Counted from the stretch's first letter, positions 7,510 to 15,661 are shown. The stretch is DNA of 32,879 nucleotides from Betaproteobacteria bacterium (GCA_025350245.1 JANXYG010000008.1:1-32879); one strand, 5' to 3'. The notes: a model not told the origin generated them from the sequence alone. Program-made: numbers and translations.

Positions 7510-7919
7510 TCATTTCGGGTAGCCGATTCGCCCGGGGCACGGCCATCCTTATTTGTTCTTGTGCGGGCTCAGCGTGGCATCGTAGGTCCTGCGCTTGAAG
7601 GTCTTGCCGCAGACGGTGCATGCAAAGGCGTACGACATGACGAAGCCGGCTGCGGATTTCGGCCCGCCGGGGCGAGCTCGTGCCTGCGTGCTGGTCTTTC
7701 TGGCCATCGGTCGGCCGAGACCAAGGCCAGCCGAATGGCTGACCGTGCGCTCAAGGGCGGGCGCTGCCAATGGCCCAGATGCGGTCAGCTCAACGGCGAA
7801 TCGCGGCCGGTAGGCCTGGCGTGTGACGGTGGCCGCGCGAATGCGATCGAGCCGGTAGCTCCGCGACTCGCCCGTGTCGGCTTTCACGCCGAACAACAGC
7901 AGGTCACCTGCGCTGGTGC
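7510..7919 (-). pseudogene. 3' remnant of a WYL-like protein gene cut by IS66
   Basis: Reading from the IS66 end toward lower coordinates gives YRLRTSAGDLLLFGV, then SRSYRLDRI and RPRFAVELTASGP. This resembles the C-terminal part of a WYL-like protein that ends in a zinc-ribbon-like CTVCGKTFKRRTYDATL...HKNK segment. The 5' part is missing because IS66 begins at 7920. An in-frame TAA at 7549-7551 splits the conserved tail; reading through it gives GWPCPGRIGYPK, which looks like the family's normal end, and stops at 7510. So there are two lesions: 5' truncation and a nonsense codon. The family name is tentative. Confidence 0.55.
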
Positions 7920-8006
7920 GTAACCGGTAACCACGCGGCGTTCTTCCCCCGAGCTTAGTCCCTGTCCACACTTGCTTCCGTGATCAACGACACGGAGGCA
8001 ACGGTG

Positions 8007-8327
8007 ATGACAGGACGAGACAAGAGCAAACGGATTCGGCGTGGCGACACGCAGTGGCGCGCACTGCTGTCGCGGTTCTCCACCAGCGGGCTGAGCGTGG
8101 CGGCGTTCTGTGACCGCGAGGCGGTGAGCACGGCGAGCTTCTATCGCTGGCGCGGCCTGATCGAACAGTACGACGGCGGCAAAGTGGTCGCCGTGCCGAA
8201 CCAATCCGCGTTCGTCGACCTGGGGGCTTTGAACACACCACCGAGCGCGCCGATCTCGTTCGCCGCGCCGCTCGATCTGCGCCTGGATCTGGGCGGTGGC
8301 CTGAGCCTGCACCTGGTGCGGCACTGA
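8007..8327 (+). CDS. tnpA: IS66 accessory protein TnpA (orf1)
   Basis: The 106-residue product starts at the ATG at 8007, with GGAGG eight bases upstream. It has the transposase_8-like helix-turn-helix of IS66 orf1 (WRALLSRFSTSGLSVAAFCD, then STASFYRWRG). It is needed with TnpB and TnpC for IS66 transposition in studied members. Its TGA overlaps the tnpB start (TGATG), so translation is probably coupled. It appears intact. Confidence 0.85.
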   Translation: MTGRDKSKRIRRGDTQWRALLSRFSTSGLSVAAFCDREAVSTASFYRWRGLIEQYDGGKVVAVPNQSAFVDLGALNTPPSAPISFAAPLDLRLDLGGGLSLHLVRH

Positions 8328-8695
8328 TGTTCTTCCCCGAGGGCCAGGTGCGCGTGCATCTGTACGGGCAGCCGGTGGACATGCGCCGCTCCTTCGATGG
8401 GCTGTACGCCCTCACGCGCCACGAGCTGGGACAAGACCCGATGAGCGGGGCGCTGTTCGTGTTCATCAACCGCCGCGCTACCCAGATGAAGGTGCTGTAC
8501 TGGGACCGCACCGGCTTCTGTGTCTGGGCCAAGCGCCTGGAGCAGGGCCGTTTCATCGCCAACTGGTCGCGGGTTTCGACCCGGGAGATGGACTGGACCA
8601 CTTTGAAATTGCTGCTCGAAGGTATCGAAGTAAAGTGTGTTCGCCGGCGCTATCACCACCCTGCTAATTCCACTTCCATAAGCGCGGTGGCTTAG
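8327..8695 (+). CDS. tnpB: IS66 accessory protein TnpB (orf2)
   Basis: The 122-residue product is full length and shows the orf2 signature: VHLYGQPVDMRRSFDGLYAL, then LFVFINRRATQMKVLYWDRTG and CVWAKRLEQGRF. The start ATG overlaps the tnpA stop. The role in transposition is known genetically, but the biochemical function is not settled. It appears intact. Confidence 0.92.
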   Translation: MFFPEGQVRVHLYGQPVDMRRSFDGLYALTRHELGQDPMSGALFVFINRRATQMKVLYWDRTGFCVWAKRLEQGRFIANWSRVSTREMDWTTLKLLLEGIEVKCVRRRYHHPANSTSISAVA

Positions 8696-9724
8696 CTATG
8701 ATTCGGCTATGCATTCGCCCACTACTGTTGGTGTGCTCAGCGCCGAAGAAGCCGCCACTTTCGCCCCGGAGCAGGTGGTGAACTTAAGCCGGCAGCTGGC
8801 CGCGGCACAGCACCAGCTGGAACTGTTCCGCCAGCAACTGGACTGGTTCAAGCGCCAGTTGTTCGGCCAGAAGAGCGAGCGGCGCGTGCTCGACGCCGAC
8901 AGCGTGCAACTGAACCTGGGGGAGATCATCGGCTAGGCGCAGGAGCATGAACCAGGCGGCGAGCCCGCCTCGCAGGGGATCGCCGCGCACCAGCGCCGCG
9001 TGGCGACGAAGAAGCCCGGTGCCGACGGCGGCGAGGAGTCGCTGCCGTTCTTCGATGCCGAGCGGGTGCCGGTGGAACTCATCGAGGTGCCGGCGCCGGA
9101 GGCGCAGGGTCTGGACCCGGACGATTACCAGATCATCAGCTACAAGGACAGCTACCGCCTGGCACAGCGCCCGGGCAGCTACGTGGTGCTGCAGTACCGC
9201 CGGCCCGTGATCAAGCTGCGCGAGGGCACGATTGCCTGTGCGCCGGCCCCCGCGAACGTGATCGAGGGCAGCCGCGCCGAGGTCAGCTTCGTGGCTGGGG
9301 TGCTGATCGACAAGTTCGCCTACCACTTGCCCTTGTACCGCCAGCACCAGCGCCTGGCCGATGCCGGCATCACCGTGAGCCGGGCGTGGCTCACCCAGAT
9401 CGTGCACCAGGGGGCGAGCCTGCTCGAACCCATCTACGAGGCGCAGTTCGCCTCGGTCCGGGGCAGCCGGATCAAGGCCATGGACGAGACCCCGGTCAAG
9501 GCCGGGCGCGCGGGCGCGGGCAAGATGAAGGCCGCCTACTACTGGCCGGTGTACGGCGAACACGACGAGGTGTGTTTCCCGTACTTCGAAAGCCGCCGTG
9601 CCCAGCATGTCGAACAAGCCCTGGGGCTGGCCCCCGCGCACGGTGCGGTGCTGCTCTCCGATGGCTACGCCGCCTATACCGGCACCAATCATCTGGAACG
9701 CGCGCTGCGCGCGATTCCCATGGG

Positions 9725-9755
9725 CCGAAATTATCCGCAGTCCCAGATTATGCAA
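9725..9755 (+). repeat. RIT left terminal inverted repeat
   Basis: This 31-bp sequence starts CCGAAATTATCCGCAG and is an exact reverse complement of 12909-12939. Its first six bases, CCGAAA, also occur as a direct repeat at 12960-12965. The inner end (ATTATGCAAAC, 9747-9757) is repeated inverted at 9803-9813 just before the ritC stop, giving a second pair of arms. Confidence 0.9.
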
Positions 9756-9813
9756 ACTCTGCCGGCGCGAGCAGGGTCCGGCGCGGTGGTGCGCGTGCCC
9801 GGGTTTGCATAAT

Positions 9814-10824
9814 TCAGAGACTTTCCAGGAACGCCAGGACCGGGTCGCTGGGGCGATAGCGTTTGTGCCTGGTGCCGGGTGGAGCAATGGTGGCCAGCGC
9901 GCGCGCCTTCATCGCCAGATCAGCCTCGACGTAGCCGTGGGTGGTGACCGGGCTCTCGTGACCCAGCCACAAGGCGATCACCGTGATGTCGACGCCGGCT
10001 TGCAACAGGTGCATGGCAGTGGTGTGGCGCAGGGTATGCGGAGAGACCTTGCGGCCGTGCAACTGCGGGCACTGCTGCGTGGCCGCGGTGAGCGCCAGGG
10101 TGAGCCGCTCGGCGGCATTCGTGCGCGTCATCGGTAGTCCGCAGCGATTGGGCACCAGGGGTTGATCGGCGCGCAGGTTGGCGTAGTCGAGCCAGTGACG
10201 GATTTCGGCGGCGGTTTCCTTCCACAGGGGCACAGTGCGTTGCTTGCGGCCCTTGCCATGCAGCCGCACCGAGGATGTGGACGCGAGCGTGACATCGGCA
10301 ACCCGGATACCGGTCAATTCGGAAACCCGGGCGCCGGTGTTGTAGAGCACCGCGAGCATTACCCGGTCGCGGCGGCCACACCAGGTCCCCAGGTCCGGAG
10401 CGGCGAGTACGGCCTGGACCTCATCGCGGGAGAGAAACCCGAGCAGGGGTTTCTCGAAACGTTTCATCGGTATCGCCAGGATCTGCTGAGCCAGATGCAG
10501 GGCCGGCGGACATTGCAAGGCCACATAGCGGGCAAAGGCGCGCACCGCGGCCAATCGCGCATTGCGGCTGCGCACCGTGTTGTGGCGTTCGGTTTCCAGG
10601 TACGCGAGGAAGTCCAGTACCAGTGTCGCATCGACGTCATTGAGCGCCAGCTTGGCCGGTGGTTTGCCGGTTTCGCGTTCGGCATAGCGCAGCAGCAGCC
10701 GGAAGGTGTCGCGATAGGCCATCACAGTTCTAGGGCTGGCGTTGCGGTGCTGGAGCAGCCGCTCGGCAAAGAAGCGCTCGAGCAATTTGGCGAATTCGGC
10801 GGGGTCTGCGAGCAAGGGGTTCAT
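9814..10824 (-). CDS. RIT tyrosine recombinase, third gene (RitC-like)
   Basis: The 336-residue product starts at the ATG at 10824, which overlaps the ritB stop (ATGA); the frame upstream is only open by chance. It has an N-terminal SAM-like DNA-binding domain (LLQHRNASPRTVMAYRDTFR) and a complete catalytic domain: Arg in NTGARVSELTG, Lys in GKGRKQRTVPL, HTLRH, WLGHES, and the nucleophile Tyr in THGYVEAD. All catalytic positions of a tyrosine recombinase are present. In RIT elements the three recombinases are thought to act together in moving the element. It is the only apparently intact one here. Confidence 0.92.
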   Translation of the reverse strand: MNPLLADPAEFAKLLERFFAERLLQHRNASPRTVMAYRDTFRLLLRYAERETGKPPAKLALNDVDATLVLDFLAYLETERHNTVRSRNARLAAVRAFARYVALQCPPALHLAQQILAIPMKRFEKPLLGFLSRDEVQAVLAAPDLGTWCGRRDRVMLAVLYNTGARVSELTGIRVADVTLASTSSVRLHGKGRKQRTVPLWKETAAEIRHWLDYANLRADQPLVPNRCGLPMTRTNAAERLTLALTAATQQCPQLHGRKVSPHTLRHTTAMHLLQAGVDITVIALWLGHESPVTTHGYVEADLAMKARALATIAPPGTRHKRYRPSDPVLAFLESL

Positions 10825-11742
10825 TGCGGCGCTCCCTGGGCGTAGTGGTGGAAGCGCCCGGCGGCGATGGCCATCAGTTCGGGGATGCCGGTGAAGTACC
10901 AGTAGGTGTCGCTCACCTTGGCGTGTCCGACGTAGGCCGATAGCGCCAGTACGGCGTGGTCGGCATCGATGCCCTGCTGGTAGAAGCGCAGGGTGCTGCG
11001 CACGATGAAGGTGTGGCGCAAGTCGTGTAGGCGGTGGTGCGGGTAGTCGCCACGGGGCTGCCACCCCAGTTGCCGGCATAGCATTTGCAAGGCGTGGAGC
11101 ATGCCGGCCTGATTGGCCGCGTGGCCGTCACCGCGCAGGAAGAACCGGTCGCAGGCAGGTCGGGGCAGGAGCCGGTCGCGCTGCTGGGCATAGGCACTCA
11201 GGCACTGCGTGACGCTCGGATGCAGCGGCACCAGACGTTGCCGGTGGAACTTGGCGTCCCGGATCCGGAGCACGCCAGCCGCGAGGTCGGCGTCGGCGCG
11301 TGTCAGCGCCAGCGCCTCGGAGATACGCAGCCCGCTTGCGGCGAGCAATCCGAAGACGCACCGGCAAGTGGCGGGACGCATGCCGTGCGGCGGCGCCAGA
11401 CTATCAGCCGCCTCGAGCAGCGCGATCAGCTCCGCCTCGGTGTAGATGTGCGGCACCAAGCGCCGGTGGGCCGGGCGGCGGCATCTGCGTCGCCGGATCC
11501 ACACGCAGGCAAAAGCGCGCGAAGCCGCGCAGAACTTCGATGCGGCGCGCCCAGGTGAGCGGATTCGGTCGCCGAGAAGCCTGCGCCCACGCGACGGCCA
11601 GCGCCACCGTCAGATGATCCTGCTCGCCGGTCTGGTCGGCGAAGCGGGCAAACGATCTGAGCCGCGTCTCGTCGATGGTGAGCTTGAATCCGTGACTGCG
11701 CCGGTACGCCAGGTACGTCTCGACGCAGACCACAGCGAACAA
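10821..11742 (-). pseudogene. RIT tyrosine recombinase, second gene (RitB-like), frameshifted
   Basis: The N-terminal part reads from about 11742 (TTG; VCVETYLAYRRSHGFKL, then RIEVLRGFARFCLRVDPATQ) in one frame. Near 11475-11485, in a CCGCCGCCCGG context, the homologous reading moves by one base to the frame that gives PAHRRLVPHIYTEAELIALL and runs to the TGA at 10821. The catalytic half keeps Arg in ASGLRISEALAL, HDLRH, YVGH and a C-terminal Tyr (DTYWYF). One extra base explains the shift. It may be decay, a sequencing error, or less likely a programmed shift. The 5' end is also fused to truncated ritA. Confidence 0.8.
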
Positions 11743-12784
11743 AGGCGCGGTTCATCGCAGTGCGGATGGCCGGCACGCTCAGCGGTTTGTCAAACGGTGC
11801 ACGATGCCGAACGAACACAGCACGGTGTTCGGTCTGCGGTCGTCCCTCACGCAAGTACCGGGCGATTGCCGCACCGGTGGATACTGGCAAGGGCAACTGC
11901 TGCACGCGTTGGCTCTTGGTGCCGCTGATGGTGAGCGTCGCGTCGCGCCAGTCCAGTGATTCCAGTGTCAGGTAGGTCACTTCATGGCCGCGCAAGCCCA
12001 GGTCGGCCAGGCAGCGCGCGATGGCGTAGTCGCGCAGCCCGACCGGATCAGCGCGGTCGAACGCCGCCAGGAACGCTTCCAGCTCGTCGTCGGAGAGGAC
12101 TTTGGGCAAGGTTGACCGGCCCCAGTGCGCCACTCTGGGCAGCGCCGCCGACAGCGCCGCGGTCGGCTCGCCCAGCAGGCAGCGGTACCGAAAGTAGCTG
12201 CGCAGACTGTTACAGACGCCTCGAAGCGATGACGGCCGCAGGTGTGCGCTCAGTTCGGCAAAGTACGCGTCCAGCTGTCCCACGGACAGCTGCGAGACCA
12301 CCGGTGTCTGGGTTCCAAATGCCCAAACGAGGAACGCACCGGCGTGTTGCACCCGGCGCTCACGAGTGATTGGCGCCACCCCGCAGATGTTCGACAGGTA
12401 GTCGCCAAAGCGTTCGAGTTCGACCGCAACGGGATCGGCAGCCGCCGTTGCTGGACCTTCGCAGGGCAGCAGTCTGAGCAAGTGCCGCAGTGCCGCGCCC
12501 GAGTTGGAAACCGTGCGATAGCACGGTGCCGGGCAAGTACAGGCAGGGAGGTGCTCACGCAGGAAGCGCTTGACGAGCGACGACTCGAGCCTCGATGGCT
12601 CGATCGATTCGGCCGTCATCCAATAGCTGAAATGGGCCAGGCAGCCCAAGTAGACGCGGATGGTGGTGTCGGGATAGCGCTGATTGCGCAGCGCTTCGAT
12701 GTAGGGAACAACGACGCCGTCGAGCGGGCCTTCAGTGAGCCAGTCGCAACGGGTAAGCGTCGCCAAGCATCTATCGGTATCCAT
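11426..12784 (-). pseudogene. RIT tyrosine recombinase, first gene (RitA-like), catalytic end deleted
   Basis: The frame starts at the ATG at 12784, with AGGAG six bases upstream, and is recombinase-like for about 348 residues. These comprise an N-terminal SAM-like region, then VLSDDELEAFLAAFD, the first catalytic Arg in ADLGLRGHEVTYL and SGTKSQRVQQLPLP. At AMNRAFVRCGL (about 11740) the expected continuation with HxLRH, GH and the Tyr nucleophile is absent. Instead the sequence passes straight into the 5' part of ritB read in the wrong frame, giving a meaningless Arg/Ala-rich tail to 11426. The simplest explanation is a deletion of about 300 bp across the ritA-ritB junction. The product would be inactive. 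Confidence 0.82.
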
Positions 12785-12908
12785 GGTGTGCTCCTGTGGA
12801 GGGGATGGGACTCACAGGAAACACCAATTCTTATGGCACGTTCGGCGACGGCAATGTGGCCTGAGAGCCCCTTCGGTTCTAGACCTCGGCGGCGGGAGCG
12901 AACCAACC

Positions 12909-12939
12909 TTGCATAATCTGGGACTGCGGATAATTTCGG
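12909..12939 (-). repeat. RIT right terminal inverted repeat
   Basis: Exact reverse complement of 9725-9755. It is followed by a perfect 8-bp palindrome, CGGTTATG (12937-12944) and CATAACCG (12955-12962), around a 10-nt spacer. That geometry resembles a tyrosine-recombinase core site with two binding arms. The second arm runs into the CCGAAA direct repeat that marks the element boundary. Confidence 0.9.
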
Positions 12940-13225
12940 TTATGCAAATGTTTCCATAACCGAAAAGCCTGGATGTTCAACTGGACCGAAGTCGGCGCCA
13001 AGTACGTGGGGATTGTGAACAGCCTGATCGTGACCTGCCGGCTGCACCAGGTCGACCCCTACGACTACCTGGTCGATGTGCTGCAGCGGGTCGGCGAGCA
13101 TCCGGCCTCCAGAGTCGCCGAACTCACCCCGCGGCACTGGAAGCAGCACTTCGCCGGCCAGCCGCTGCGCTCCGCGCTGCATACCCGGGCAGTCGCGTAA
13201 ACAACGCCGGGTAGTTACCGGTTAC

Positions 13226-13616
13226 TTTCGACCGGCTCGAAAAGCTTGTTGTCGTGGGAAGCGCAGAAGCCTGTAAACGTAGTGGCGCGATTGACGCCCA
13301 CCAGTTCGGGCCACAGGCGCCCGTCATTCCTGCGGAGGTTCTCTAGGCTCGTAACGTAGGCTAGAACGTGACCTTTCTCGGCGATACGTGCAAGGCTACC
13401 GGCTTTTGGGATTGAGTGGGCACGAACGATCTTTCCCATGCAGTCTGCTCGCATGACTGGTGGGGCGAGGCAGTGCTTCGCGGAGAAGGCCTTGTGGAAC
13501 CCCTCGCTAATTTTCCAGAGTGGCACTCGCTCCTCACGCTCGCGACCGAGGTGGCAGCGCTTGAACTTCAGTCCCGATCCACACCAGCAAGGTTTGTTTC
13601 GTCCAAGCTTTGCCAT
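13226..13616 (-). pseudogene. SEC-C motif protein gene, 3' end cut by IS66
   Basis: The frame starts at the ATG at 13616 with MAKLGRNKPCWCGSGLKFKR, a SEC-C zinc-binding motif (CxC...C/H) at residues 6-21. The rest reads as a conserved domain (IVRAHSIPKAGSLARIAEKG, then GVNRATTFTGFCASHDNKLF) until VES at the IS66 boundary. The stop that closes the frame (13215-13217) lies inside the IS66 terminal repeat, so the natural C-terminus is missing. The remnant on the other IS66 side (7510-7919) is a different protein, so it is not the lost end. The function of the family is unknown. Confidence 0.7.
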
Positions 13617-13646
13617 TCGCGTCTAAAGCAGCTCGATCGCTGCCCC

Positions 13647-13994
13647 CTAATGCAACGGAATCACATTAGCCCCACGAATCAACTGCTGCTCGAGCACGGT
13701 CGATTCGATTCTTCGCCCCAGCATCGTCACCGACCCGATATGTCGGTCATTCCCCGTCTCGCTGTACTCGAACGCATAGCGCCGCAGAAAGCGTAGCTCA
13801 CCGTTGCCGTTCCTGGCCAGTCGCAGCTTGGTTTGCGCCACGGTCCAGTCGAGGAACTGGAAAGCCTGGAGTTCGCACCGGCGGGTGCCCTCGGCCACGG
13901 CGATCTCGCGGGCCTTCAGCGAGTCGAGCCAGAACCAGATGCCGGCCGCGATCAGCGCCACGAGCACCAGCAGGGAGACGTCACCCGAGGTCAT
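13647..13994 (-). CDS. DUF3301 family membrane-anchored protein
   Basis: The 115-residue product starts at the ATG at 13994 (MTSGDVSLLVLVALIAAGI), inside the last codons of ybaK with a 14-bp overlap, which suggests translational coupling. One N-terminal transmembrane helix (about residues 5-21) is followed by CELQAFQFLDWTVAQTKLRL and RRYAFEYSETGNDRHIGSVT, the DUF3301 pattern. The family has no assigned function. Confidence 0.85.
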   Translation of the reverse strand: MTSGDVSLLVLVALIAAGIWFWLDSLKAREIAVAEGTRRCELQAFQFLDWTVAQTKLRLARNGNGELRFLRRYAFEYSETGNDRHIGSVTMLGRRIESTVLEQQLIRGANVIPLH

Positions 13995-14487
13995 CGGCGA
14001 TGGCAACGTTGACGAGTTTGGGTTCGAGCACGCGCACCACGTCCTGCGGCGACACGCCCACGAGATAGCCGCGCTTGCCGCCGTTGAGGTAGATGCGGTC
14101 GAGCGCGAGGATGGATTCTTCCAGATACACAGGCATGGTCTTTCTGGTTCCGAACGGCGAGGTGCCGCCCACGAGGTAACCGGAATGTCGGTTCGCGGTG
14201 TCCGGATCGCAAGGGGCGATCGTCTTCACGCCGATGGTGCGCGCCAGTTCCTTGGTCGAGACCTTACGGTCGCCGTGCATCAGCACCACCAGCGGATGCC
14301 GGTTTTCGTCTTCCATGACGAGCGTCTTGACGACGGCATGCTCGGCCACGCCCAGCTCGCGGGCCGAGACGGTGGTGCCGCCCTTCTCTTCGTAGTCGTA
14401 CAGGTGGTCGGTGAACGGCACCTTTTCGGCGCGTAGGACTCGTATCGCGGCGGTCACCGGCGCTTTCTCTTTCCTGGTTTGCGACAT
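13981..14487 (-). CDS. ybaK: Cys-tRNA(Pro)/Cys-tRNA(Cys) deacylase YbaK
   Basis: The 168-residue product is a YbaK/EbsC editing domain, which removes cysteine misattached to tRNA(Pro) in trans. Diagnostic segments are VVKTLVMEDE, VVLMHGDRKVSTKELAR with the conserved catalytic-pocket lysine, GYLVGGTSPFGTRK.MPVYLEESI and IYLNGGKRGYLVGVSP. The start ATG at 14487 has GGGAAG about 8 bases upstream. It is followed by overlapping DUF3301. Family assignment is firm. Confidence 0.95.
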   Translation of the reverse strand: MSQTRKEKAPVTAAIRVLRAEKVPFTDHLYDYEEKGGTTVSARELGVAEHAVVKTLVMEDENRHPLVVLMHGDRKVSTKELARTIGVKTIAPCDPDTANRHSGYLVGGTSPFGTRKTMPVYLEESILALDRIYLNGGKRGYLVGVSPQDVVRVLEPKLVNVAIADDLG

Positions 14488-14497
14488 CGCTTGGCTT

Positions 14498-14532
14498 CCC
14501 TCACCCTCGGTCCCTCCCGGGGGAGAGGGAGG
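14498..14532. repeat. REP-like intergenic repeat
   Basis: This element (CCCTCACCCTCGGTCCCTC, then CCGGGGGAGAGGGAGG) contains an inverted repeat and matches, in inverse orientation, the copy at 20087-20125. Both lie between genes. It is a dispersed palindromic element, also common in other betaproteobacteria as far as I recall. Confidence 0.7.
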
Positions 14533-14547
14533 TCTTCTTGGCCATGC

Positions 14548-15174
14548 TCAGCCCCGATGGGTCAGCGCCCGGTACAGCGAGCGCAGCATGCCGGCGGTGG
14601 CGCCCCAGATGTTGCGCCCCTCGTACGGCAGCGCATAAAAGTGCCGCAGCTTGCCATCCACCGCGCGGCTCTGGGCGAGGTAGTTGGCCGGCTCCAAAAA
14701 AAACGCCAACGGCACCTCGAACACTTCGGCCACCTCGAACGGATCGGGCTGAAGGGTGAAAGGCGGCTCGACCCAGCCGACCACCGGTGTCACGCGGAAG
14801 CCGGTCATGATGTCGTAGTCCGGGAGAAAGCCCAGGATTTCCACGCGATCGCGCGGCACACCGGTTTCTTCTTCGGTCTCGCGTAGCGCGGTATCGATGC
14901 GGTCGATGTCGCCCACATCCACGCGCCCGCCCGGAAAGCTGATCTGGCCGGCGTGCGCGTGCAGATGCGTTGTGCGCTGCGTCAACAATACGGTGGGACC
15001 TTGGTCGCGCGCCACCAGCGGCACCAGCACGGCGGCGGCAACCGGGGCGTGTTCAGGCGAATGGCTGAAGAGCGGAATGGCCCCCTCGTCGGGTCGTGCG
15101 TGCCAGTTGGCCCGAAGACGCTCGGCGATCGACTCGCGCCAGGCAGGGGGGGAAACCAGCAGGGATTCAGGCAT
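14548..15174 (-). CDS. NudL-type Nudix hydrolase (CoA pyrophosphatase family)
   Basis: The 208-residue product has the Nudix box GGRVDVGDIDRIDTALRETE-EETGV (residues 82-106). Directly before it is the UPF0035/NudL signature LLTQRTTHLHAHAGQISFPG. NudL-type enzymes hydrolyse CoA and its derivatives to a 4'-phosphopantetheine and an adenosine bisphosphate, with Mg or Mn held by the RE..EE residues. Length and both motifs fit. The start ATG at 15174 has no strong ribosome-binding site. Substrate is inferred from family. Confidence 0.9.
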   Translation of the reverse strand: MPESLLVSPPAWRESIAERLRANWHARPDEGAIPLFSHSPEHAPVAAAVLVPLVARDQGPTVLLTQRTTHLHAHAGQISFPGGRVDVGDIDRIDTALRETEEETGVPRDRVEILGFLPDYDIMTGFRVTPVVGWVEPPFTLQPDPFEVAEVFEVPLAFFLEPANYLAQSRAVDGKLRHFYALPYEGRNIWGATAGMLRSLYRALTHRG

Positions 15175-15362
15175 GCCGCGGTGACACCGATCGCAGGAAT
15201 TCAGGGGCCGTTGGTACCACTCCGAGTCTACGTTCTGAGTATCGGCGCGGGGAAGAAATCCTGCGGTGTGCGGAACAAATCGGCGCCGCTATACTCGCAC
15301 CCGGAGAAGGCTGCGACAGAATGTCGCACCCTTCCCGTTCGTCAAAACCTAAGGAGACCCCG

Positions 15363-15608
15363 ATGAAGATCCGCACCCTGATTGCCGCCGCCGTTCTGGC
15401 CCTCACCAGCAGCATTGCCTTTGCCAACCACTGCCCGAAGGACATGGCCGCCATCGACGCCGCGCTCGCCAAGAACCCGAGCCTGTCGGCCGACAAGCTG
15501 GCCGCAGTAAAGCAGTTGCGCGCCGACGGCGAAGCGATGCACAAGGCAGGCAAGCACACCGAGTCGATGGATAGCCTCGGCAAGGCGATGAAGATCCTCG
15601 GCATCTGA
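15363..15608 (+). CDS. Small exported alpha-helical protein
   Basis: The 81-residue product starts at the ATG at 15363, with AAGGAG seven bases upstream. A clear signal peptide (MKIRTLIAAAVLALTSSIAF, cut after FA) precedes a mature part of about 60 residues: NHCPKDMAAIDAALAKNPSL, then LAAVKQLRADGEAMHKAGKH and SLGKAMKIL. It is helical and looks like half a tetratricopeptide repeat. Similar small periplasmic proteins are common in betaproteobacteria with no known role. Transcription probably ends at the hairpin at 15624-15646. Confidence 0.88.
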   Translation: MKIRTLIAAAVLALTSSIAFANHCPKDMAAIDAALAKNPSLSADKLAAVKQLRADGEAMHKAGKHTESMDSLGKAMKILGI

Positions 15609-15623
15609 AGAGTTGACGCCCAC

Positions 15624-15646
15624 CCCCAGCCTTCGCTGCGCTGGGG
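15624..15646. terminator. Hairpin between convergent genes
   Basis: Stem CCCCAGC (15624-15630) and GCTGGGG (15640-15646) surround a 9-nt loop, between the plus-strand small exported gene and the minus-strand PEP-CTERM remnant. There is no U-tract on either side, so termination is only inferred from position. The CGCTGGGG arm recurs in the repeat array at 19994-20101. Confidence 0.45.
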
Positions 15647-15661
15647 ACTAGCGACCACTGA

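Larger units (their letters stand above)
9731..12965. mobile_element. Recombinase-in-trio (RIT) element inserted in IS66 tnpC
   Basis: The element is about 3.2 kb, with 31-bp perfect terminal inverted repeats and three tandem tyrosine-recombinase genes on the minus strand (ritA, ritB, ritC). This is the hallmark of RIT elements. It is bounded by a CCGAAA direct repeat (9725-9730 and 12960-12965). Removing one copy with the element joins ATG GGC CGA AA to A GCC TGG and restores the tnpC reading frame exactly. ritC is intact, ritB is frameshifted and ritA has lost its 3' end, so the copy is probably no longer autonomous. Confidence 0.9.
8709..13200 (+). pseudogene. tnpC: IS66 transposase TnpC, broken by stop, deletion and RIT insertion
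   Basis: Exon-like pieces are 8709-9730 and 12966-13200. The first begins MHSPTTVGVLSAEEAATF with a Gln/Leu-rich helical part, then meets an in-frame TAG at 8934-8936; the frame continues beyond as AQEHEPGGEPASQG. The DDE motifs are still readable: KAMDETPVKAG, LLSDGYAAY and TNHLERALRAIPMGR. However, GYAAY runs directly into TGTNHLERAL, where intact relatives have roughly 100 more residues including a CWAHARR segment, so an in-frame deletion is likely. The RIT element then splits MGR from KAWMFNWTEVGAKYVGIVNS. Joining the two pieces at the CCGAAA repeat restores the frame to the TAA at 13198. The gene cannot make functional transposase. Confidence 0.9.
7920..13225. mobile_element. IS66-family insertion sequence, decayed, with a nested RIT element
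   Basis: The ends are imperfect inverted repeats that start GTAACCGGTAAC (7920 inward) and the same 12 bases inward from 13225, followed by CACGCGGCGTTC versus TACCCGGCGTTG. Inside are the three IS66 genes in order: tnpA (8007), tnpB (8327) and tnpC (8709). tnpC carries a nonsense codon, an apparent internal deletion and a 3.2-kb RIT insertion. IS66 elements normally leave an 8-bp target duplication, but the flanks (GCTGGTGC and TTTCGACC) do not match. The genes cut on the two sides are unrelated, which points to a rearrangement at the element. Confidence 0.9.

Noticed and set aside
12966-13200. Independent small gene after the RIT element
   Set aside because: Its sequence (WTEVGAKYVGIVNSLIVTCR) is the C-terminus of IS66 TnpC, continuous in frame with 8709-9730 once the RIT is removed.
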